DNA of 64,000 bases, taken from assembly GCF_003853415.1 (NCBI RefSeq), contig NZ_QTPP01000025.1, positions 49,056 through 113,055 on the forward strand. The letters run 5' to 3'. Position 1 is the stretch's first letter. Each line of letters begins with the position of its first letter. A program made the position numbers and the translations under genes. Shown here piece by piece: positions 58,995-64,000 of this stretch. Origin of the DNA: Burkholderia sp. Bp9142. Lineage in GTDB: Bacteria > Pseudomonadota > Gammaproteobacteria > Burkholderiales > Burkholderiaceae. The notes beneath the pieces are model-generated. The model did no database searches, had not been told where the DNA came from, and saw only the letters and a list, made by a program, of their open reading frames with translations.

Positions 58995-59906
58995 CTAGCC
59001 GAGCAGGCTCGACGCCGTCCGGACGATCTCCTCGACGAATACGTTGATCGCAGGATGATTGCGCTCGCCGCGGCGATAGGCGACATAGATCTTGCGGCGC
59101 ACTTCCGGTTTCAGCTTGACCCATGCGACGCCGGCCAGCGGCCGCGCCCGCCGGAGTCCGGGAACGATCGACACCGAGCAGCCGGCAGCCACCATCGCAC
59201 CGACCATCTCGAAACCGCCGCACTTGGCGTTGATCCGTGGCTCGTAGCCCGCGCGGCGGCACAAGCCGGCGATGAAGTCACCAAATACGCTCGACGTCGA
59301 ATCGATTGCCCAGGTTTCATGCCTCAGGTCGGCGACGCTCAGCGACGGCCTTCTGCTCAACGCGTGATCGGCCGCAAGTGCCACGTACAGCACGTCCTCG
59401 GCCAGTTGCACGACACCGACGTTCTCCTGCTTGTCGCCCACGACGATGGAGAGATCGTCGATCAGCGCGATATCCGCGCGCCAGGACCGCAGCGCCGCGA
59501 GCCCGTCGATCGGCTCCATCTCGTCAAGAATGATCTCGAGGCGCGGAAAGACCCGCTGCAAGGCCTTGACCGTATCGGGCAGCACGGCCGATGCGATCGA
59601 CGGGAAAGCGGCAACGCGCAACTCGCCGGCGATCTCGCGCCGCAGCACCGCCAGCTCCGAGCGAGCTTCGTCGAGCACCACCATGACCCGCTCCGCGTAT
59701 CCCACCAGCGCCTGGCCAGCCGGGGTGAGCCGCACGCCCCTGCCGATGCGTTCCGTGAGCTTGACGCCGGCCTCCTCCTCGAGCTGGGTGATTTGCTGCG
59801 AGACAGCCGAGGGCGTCAGGAACAGCGCTTCCGCGGCGGCGGCCATGGTGCCGCACCGCGCCAGCTCCAGCAGCGCCCGAAGACGTCCGATTTCCATGGC
59901 ATTCAT
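58995..59906 (-). CDS. LysR-family transcriptional regulator
   Basis: A 303-residue LysR protein. The winged helix covers LRALLELARCGTMAAAAEALFLTPSAVSQQITQLEEE in pieces over residues 9-45, and the effector domain follows from about 90 to 295. Its start faces the SHMT-like gene across 166 bases, which include an AT-rich part (59935-59985) where a LysR site and both promoters would lie. It most likely controls the SHMT-like gene and the solute-binding protein gene in response to their substrate. Confidence 0.9.
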   Translation of the reverse strand: MNAMEIGRLRALLELARCGTMAAAAEALFLTPSAVSQQITQLEEEAGVKLTERIGRGVRLTPAGQALVGYAERVMVVLDEARSELAVLRREIAGELRVAAFPSIASAVLPDTVKALQRVFPRLEIILDEMEPIDGLAALRSWRADIALIDDLSIVVGDKQENVGVVQLAEDVLYVALAADHALSRRPSLSVADLRHETWAIDSTSSVFGDFIAGLCRRAGYEPRINAKCGGFEMVGAMVAAGCSVSIVPGLRRARPLAGVAWVKLKPEVRRKIYVAYRRGERNHPAINVFVEEIVRTASSLLG

Positions 59907-60072
59907 CCCAGGGGAAAAACAGGTAATTCACCAGAATTGCTAATGTATTACGTCAAAAACGATAAATATACGTGAGCATATTCACCGCCTACGATGATTT
60001 CCGAAAGGCACCGGATCAACCCCGGGGACCGCTCTCCCGCGCTCACGCGGCCCCAGTGATAAGGAAATCGTC

Positions 60073-61389
60073 ATGTTGGAAGCCCGCCCGTGGGTCCCCA
60101 GGGATCCCGAAAACTACATCCAGTCGCTGGTCAGACGCTTTGCCAGCCAGGCCCCGGATCAGAACGAGCGTGATCTGCTCGCCTTCGTCGAGGAAAATCG
60201 CGTGATACACGAGCGCGACTGCTTCAACCTCAACCCGGCCACCAATGCCATCAACCCGAAGGCCGAAGCGCTGCTGGCCGCCGGCGTCGGTTCGCGGCCG
60301 TCCCTCGGCTACCCCGGCGACAAGTACGAAATGGGGCTGGAAGGCGTCGAGAAAATCGAGGTCCTGTGTGCCGAGCTGGTGGCGCAGGTCTTCGGCGCGC
60401 GCTATGCGGAGATTCGAGTCGCTTCGGGTGCACTGGCGAACCTTTACGCGTACATGACCGTGGCCAGGCCGGGCGACACCGTGTTCGTGCCGTCCGCCAC
60501 GGTTGGCGGCCACTTCAGCCATCATGCCAACGGCGCCGCCGGGATGTACGGCGTCAAGCCTTACCTGATGGCATTCGATGCCGATCGCTACACGGTCGAT
60601 CTGGATGCACTGCGCGAGGACGCGCTGCGCCTGCGACCGAAAGTCATCACCCTCGGCCAGAGCCTCAACCTGTTCCCGCACCCGATCAGGGAGGTGCGTG
60701 CCATCGCGGACGAGATCGGTGCCGTGGTGCTCTATGATGCGGCGCACCTGTGCGGCGTGATCGCCGGCCATGCGTGGCAGCAGCCGCTTGCCGAAGGCGC
60801 GCATCTGATGACGATGAGCACGTACAAGAGCCTGGCCGGCGCGGCCGGCGGGTTGATCGTGACCGACGACGCCGGGCTGGCGCAGAAACTCGACGCCATT
60901 GCCTATCCCGGCATGACGGCCAACTTCGATGCGGCCAGGTCGGCGTCGATCGCGATGACGATGCTCGATTGGCAGGCGTGCGGCCGGCCTTACGCGGCAG
61001 CGATGGTCGACACGGCCAAGGCACTGGCCGAGGCGCTTGTCGAATCGGGCTTGCCGGTGTTCGCACGCGACCGCGGCATCACGACGTCGCACCAGTTCGC
61101 GATCGAGGCCCATCGGTTCGATGGCGGCCAGGCGATGGCCAGGCGACTCCGGCGGGCCAACATTCTCGCGTGCGGCATCGGGCTGCCGCTCCCCGAGATC
61201 GAGGGCGACGTATGCGGCCTGCGGATGGGGACGCCGGAGCTCGTGCGCTGGGGCATGACCGTTCGCGACATGCCGCAACTTGCCGCCTTCATCGCCGACG
61301 TACTGCTGGGCCGCAAGGCGCCCGAGGATGTGGCGCCGGCCGTCAGCGAATATCGCCGGCAATTTTCCGCCCTGCATTATCTGCGTTGA
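60073..61389 (+). CDS. Serine hydroxymethyltransferase-like PLP enzyme
   Basis: A 438-residue fold-type I PLP enzyme of the SHMT family. The PLP lysine is in MSTYKSLAGAAGG, where normal GlyA has THKTLRGPRGG, and the substrate loop reads GYPGDKYEMGLEGVEKIE instead of GRRYYGGCEYVD. The usual folate-binding part is also poorly kept. It is therefore probably not housekeeping GlyA but a specialised aldolase or hydroxymethyltransferase for a beta-hydroxy or alpha-substituted amino acid. It is divergent from a LysR gene and followed by an amino acid-type ABC solute-binding protein gene. Confidence 0.85.
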   Translation: MLEARPWVPRDPENYIQSLVRRFASQAPDQNERDLLAFVEENRVIHERDCFNLNPATNAINPKAEALLAAGVGSRPSLGYPGDKYEMGLEGVEKIEVLCAELVAQVFGARYAEIRVASGALANLYAYMTVARPGDTVFVPSATVGGHFSHHANGAAGMYGVKPYLMAFDADRYTVDLDALREDALRLRPKVITLGQSLNLFPHPIREVRAIADEIGAVVLYDAAHLCGVIAGHAWQQPLAEGAHLMTMSTYKSLAGAAGGLIVTDDAGLAQKLDAIAYPGMTANFDAARSASIAMTMLDWQACGRPYAAAMVDTAKALAEALVESGLPVFARDRGITTSHQFAIEAHRFDGGQAMARRLRRANILACGIGLPLPEIEGDVCGLRMGTPELVRWGMTVRDMPQLAAFIADVLLGRKAPEDVAPAVSEYRRQFSALHYLR

Positions 61390-61532
61390 CGATCGGGAGG
61401 CGATACATGGCAGCCAGGGTCGGCGCGATGCGCCGACCGATTCGGTTCGGCATTCGCGGCATGAACCTCATTCGCTTCGGATACCGAAACACAAGACAGC
61501 TGGACGAAACATATCGTGGTTGGAGAACGGAA

Positions 61533-62678
61533 ATGAAACGCTTGAATTCGGTCATCGCGATCGGCAGCGCCGCCATCGCTCTCGCTTCGGGCGCAGCACA
61601 TGCGCAGGACGATGTCGTCAAACTGGGTTTTGCCGGACCACTGACGGGCCAGAACGCGAATCTGGGCAAGGACGTCGAGCGCGGCGCACGGATGGCCGTC
61701 GACGACCTGAACGCGAATCCGCCGGTGATTGGCGGCAGGAAGGTCAGGATCGAATTGCAGGTCGAGGACGACGCGGGCGATCCGCGGCAGGCGACCCAGG
61801 TCGCCCAGCGCCTGGTCGATGCGGGGGTCAAGGGCGTCGTCGGTCATTTCAACTCGGGGGCGACGATCCCGGCCTCGAAGATTTACCACGACGCACGCAT
61901 CCCGGAGATATCGCAATCGTCCACCAACCCGAAGTACACGCAGCAAGGCTTCGACACCGCCTTCCGCCTCGTCGCCAACGACGGCCAGCTCGGCTCGGTA
62001 CTCGGCAAATACGCGGTGCAGAAATGGAATGCCCGATCCGTTGCGGTCATCGACGATCGAACCGCCTATGGACAAGGTATCGCTGACGAGTTCCTGAAGT
62101 CGGCGACGTCCGCCGGTGCGAAACTCGTGTCCCGCCAGTACACCACCGACAAGGCGACCGATTTTCGTGGCGTGCTGACCGCCATGAAAGGCGAGAATCC
62201 CGACGTGGTCTTCTACGGCGGGATGGACGCGCAGGGCGGCCCGATGATCAAGCAGATGCAGCAGCTCGGGATGGCCTCGAAGTTCATGGGCGGCGATGGC
62301 ATCTGTACCGGCGAACTGCCCGATCTCGCGGGGGCGGCGCTCAACGGCAGACAGGTCATTTGCGCGGAAGCCGGCGGCATCACGCCTGAATATGCACCGG
62401 GGATGGAGAACTTCAGGAAGCGGTTCAAGCAGAAATATGGTCAGGACGTGGTGATCTACGCGCCGTATGCGTACGACGCGATCATGATTCTCGTCGACGC
62501 GATGAAGCGAGCCGGCTCGGCCGACCCGGCGAAGTACCTTCCGTACCTGAAGAAGACCGACTACAAGGGCGTCATCGGTGAAACACGCTTCGACGCGAAG
62601 GGCGATCTGCAGAACGCCACGCTGACGCTCTATACGTTCAAGGACGGGAAACGCGAAAGCCTGGGCGTCCAACATTGA
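61533..62678 (+). CDS. Branched-chain amino acid-type ABC transporter substrate-binding protein
   Basis: A 381-residue periplasmic binding protein of the LivJ/LivK family. Signal peptide MKRLNSVIAIGSAAIALASGAAHA, mature start QDDVVKLGFAGPLTG, and family segments NLGKDVERGARMAVDDLN, GHFNSGATIPASKIY and YAPYAYDAIMILVDAMK. TTGGAGAACGG precedes the ATG. No permease or ATPase genes follow, so it must work with a transporter encoded elsewhere or serve as a sensor. It is probably in one operon with the SHMT-like enzyme (143-base gap) and may bind that enzyme's amino acid substrate. Confidence 0.9.
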   Translation: MKRLNSVIAIGSAAIALASGAAHAQDDVVKLGFAGPLTGQNANLGKDVERGARMAVDDLNANPPVIGGRKVRIELQVEDDAGDPRQATQVAQRLVDAGVKGVVGHFNSGATIPASKIYHDARIPEISQSSTNPKYTQQGFDTAFRLVANDGQLGSVLGKYAVQKWNARSVAVIDDRTAYGQGIADEFLKSATSAGAKLVSRQYTTDKATDFRGVLTAMKGENPDVVFYGGMDAQGGPMIKQMQQLGMASKFMGGDGICTGELPDLAGAALNGRQVICAEAGGITPEYAPGMENFRKRFKQKYGQDVVIYAPYAYDAIMILVDAMKRAGSADPAKYLPYLKKTDYKGVIGETRFDAKGDLQNATLTLYTFKDGKRESLGVQH

Positions 62679-62796
62679 GATCGGGACGCCGCGAGCTCGG
62701 TGCTCGCGGTGTCCGCTTCGCCTCAACGCAAATGGCGCGCGTGGCGAACAGCAGCTTGCTCGCCGTCACGCCGGAATCGGCAAACGTGTCGCGATC

Positions 62797-63549
62797 TCAG
62801 CTCCGCGCGGCAGGCGCCGTGTCGTGCGCACCGGACGTCAATGCCAGCACCGCGAGCGCGCCGGCCGGCGCGAGCAGCGCCCAGAATCCGACATAACGGA
62901 AGCCGAGCGCGCCGGCCATGGCGCCGAGCGCGAACGCGACGATCGCCGGCAGCATCTTGCCGAAGCGCGCCCGCGCGGCCGCGCGCGCGCTGTCGGCCGT
63001 GCCGGCCGACAGCAGGTCGACGACGTCGAGAATCGCCTGCGTGACGTTGCCCGTCATCACCGTGTTCGGCACGCCGGCACGTGCGATCACGCGCGGATGC
63101 GCGTTCTGCACGCCCATCGCGAACGTGCCGACGATGCCGGCCACTAGCACCGGCAGGCTGTCGGACTGCGTGACGGGCGTCGCCCACACGCCGGCCGCAC
63201 AGAAGCCGAGCAGCAGCACGGCCTGCACCGTATGCAGCGCACGCGTGCCCTGCCATGCCGGCCGCGCGGACAGGGACCGCGCGATCAGGCTCGCCGCGAC
63301 GACGCCGCACACGAAAGCGGGAAACACGCTCAGCTTCAGCAGGATGCCCTGCCCGAACCCGGCAACGCCCGCGCCGATCAGCACGAAGTTGCCGGTCACG
63401 TGCGCGGTGAACAACCCGAACAGCGAGACGAAGCTCAGCGTGTCGACGAACCCGGCGACCGCGGAAAGAATGGTGTCTTCAGATTTCAATTCGTGATGTC
63501 TGTGTAGAGGTTTGGCGATGGGGCGCCCGGAATGGCACGATTGCCGCAT
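62797..63549 (-). CDS. YoaK-family (DUF1275) membrane protein
   Basis: A membrane protein of up to 250 residues with six predicted helices. DUF1275 hallmarks are GFVDTLSFVSLFGLFTAHVTGN and NTVMTGNVTQAILD. Function of the family is unknown. The start is uncertain: the frame opens with ATG at 63549, but the homologous N terminus (KSEDTILSAVAGF) begins at about residue 22, where only a TTG (63489) is available; neither has a good ribosome site. The gene stands alone between the solute-binding protein gene and a DoxX gene on the same strand. Confidence 0.85.
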   Translation of the reverse strand: MRQSCHSGRPIAKPLHRHHELKSEDTILSAVAGFVDTLSFVSLFGLFTAHVTGNFVLIGAGVAGFGQGILLKLSVFPAFVCGVVAASLIARSLSARPAWQGTRALHTVQAVLLLGFCAAGVWATPVTQSDSLPVLVAGIVGTFAMGVQNAHPRVIARAGVPNTVMTGNVTQAILDVVDLLSAGTADSARAAARARFGKMLPAIVAFALGAMAGALGFRYVGFWALLAPAGALAVLALTSGAHDTAPAARS

Positions 63550-63727
63550 CGCATTCGCGGGAAGTCAGCGGCGGCACGACCACGGTCGCGGCCGCGCCGG
63601 CTGCCATGGTCGGCGACCTGCGGCCGCCGACCGTCGCGACGAAACCGCTTGCCATCGTCCCGGCAGGCACTGCAGCGCGGACTTTCCTCATGGCCGCATT
63701 CCGTTGTTTCGACGTCCGACCCCGCGC

Positions 63728-64000
63728 TCAGGCACTGCCGTCGCCCTGCCTGCGTTGACTATCGTCGACGATGATGACGAGGACGAGCGCCGCAATCAAG
63801 CCCAGGTGTTCGAAAAAGCTGTTGAGCGCCATGAAGCGGGCGACCCCGGTGTGGTTCCAGAAGTCGTTCGCCACCGCCATCGCGACGACGGTCAGCACGC
63901 CGAGTCCACCCGCGCCGATCCAGGTGAAGCGGCGAAACACCACGCACAGCGAGCCGCCGATCTCGACCACAACCGCCAGTGCAGCCCAGAGCGCGGGCGG
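63728..64000 (-). CDS. DoxX-family membrane protein, 3' part (cut by window edge)
   Basis: The last 90 codons of a small membrane protein running off the right edge. The frame is open to base 64000, so the start is outside. The residues WAALAVVVEIGGSLCVVFRRFTW, then LTVVAMAVANDFW and FFEHLGLIAALVLVIIVDD, match the helices and C-terminal NDFWNHTG...KNL-like stretch of DoxX/YphA proteins. It differs from the two DoxX proteins at 12187 and 17073. Function not assigned. Confidence 0.75.
   Translation of the reverse strand, partial: PPALWAALAVVVEIGGSLCVVFRRFTWIGAGGLGVLTVVAMAVANDFWNHTGVARFMALNSFFEHLGLIAALVLVIIVDDSQRRQGDGSA

Noticed and set aside
59907..60072. Riboswitch (glycine, SAM-II or similar) upstream of the SHMT-like gene
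   Set aside because: Some short stems can be drawn, but no conserved core of a known class was found.
1..64000. CRISPR array, rRNA, tRNA or phage region
   Set aside because: No repeated spacer array, no rRNA or tRNA sequence, and no phage structural or integrase gene was recognised.

Overview
The window is GC-rich, densely coded bacterial DNA without rRNA or tRNA genes. Codon use, many LysR regulators, galactarate dehydratase, type-1 Ohr, Adc/Bdh/patatin and EmrAB-NodT type efflux genes point to Burkholderia or a close relative (Burkholderiales). It looks like accessory content of a secondary replicon: short catabolic and stress operons, each with its own regulator. The genus call is an inference from gene style.

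Layout. 1-15280: a mostly leftward aromatic catabolic cluster. It has a FadL/TodX-type porin, two different iron-sulfur flavin reductases, two VOC proteins (one a clear extradiol dioxygenase), an FAH-family hydrolase, an amidohydrolase, Rieske oxygenase alpha and beta subunits, two SDRs, SnoaL-like and DoxX proteins and an acyl-CoA synthetase. One LysR gene points the other way. Together they suggest ring dihydroxylation, meta cleavage and CoA-dependent side-chain processing of an unknown aromatic acid. 15570-20170: a rightward stress/redox set (isochorismatase-like hydrolase, azoreductase, DoxX, pirin) and a PAS histidine kinase/NarL-type regulator pair. 20339-21526: a thiolase.

21645-31800 is the most interesting part. 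A leftward, almost fully overlapping nine-gene operon encodes a ferredoxin/BFD protein, a divergent LarA-like protein, a NadC-like protein, a MoeA/CinA-like nucleotide-binding protein, LarC, LarB, LarE, a 7Fe ferredoxin and a ferredoxin reductase. Facing it are an AraC regulator and a NiCoT nickel permease. This is everything needed to import nickel, build a nickel-pincer (NPN) cofactor and load it on an enzyme. The enzyme keeps the cofactor-binding His/Lys/His at the LarA spacing but lacks one of the two LarA catalytic histidines. The two extra cofactor-like enzymes and the redox proteins are not part of the classical lactate racemase system.

32003-36200: a sugar-diacid locus (talarate/galactarate dehydratase, ACS-family transporter, LacI regulator with a tandem palindromic operator, and a probable lactonase remnant). 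36200-43220: LysR, NmrA-like, MocR-type regulator, Ohr, NDH-2 and bestrophin genes. 43729-47619: an adc-bdh-patatin-DedA/rhodanese operon. 47836-48846: an orphan hydrolase in lower-GC DNA. 49264-54381: an efflux operon (MFS, membrane fusion, outer-membrane factor) preceded by an LRAT domain that is in frame with the outer-membrane factor. 55003-58760: a second Ohr, an AhpD-like protein, a solitary TnpB element, a periplasmic cupin, and a formaldehyde-activating enzyme preceded by two sites resembling FrmR/RcnR operators. 58995-62678: LysR, an SHMT-like enzyme and an ABC solute-binding protein. 62797-64000: a DUF1275 membrane protein and the 3' end of a DoxX gene cut by the window edge.
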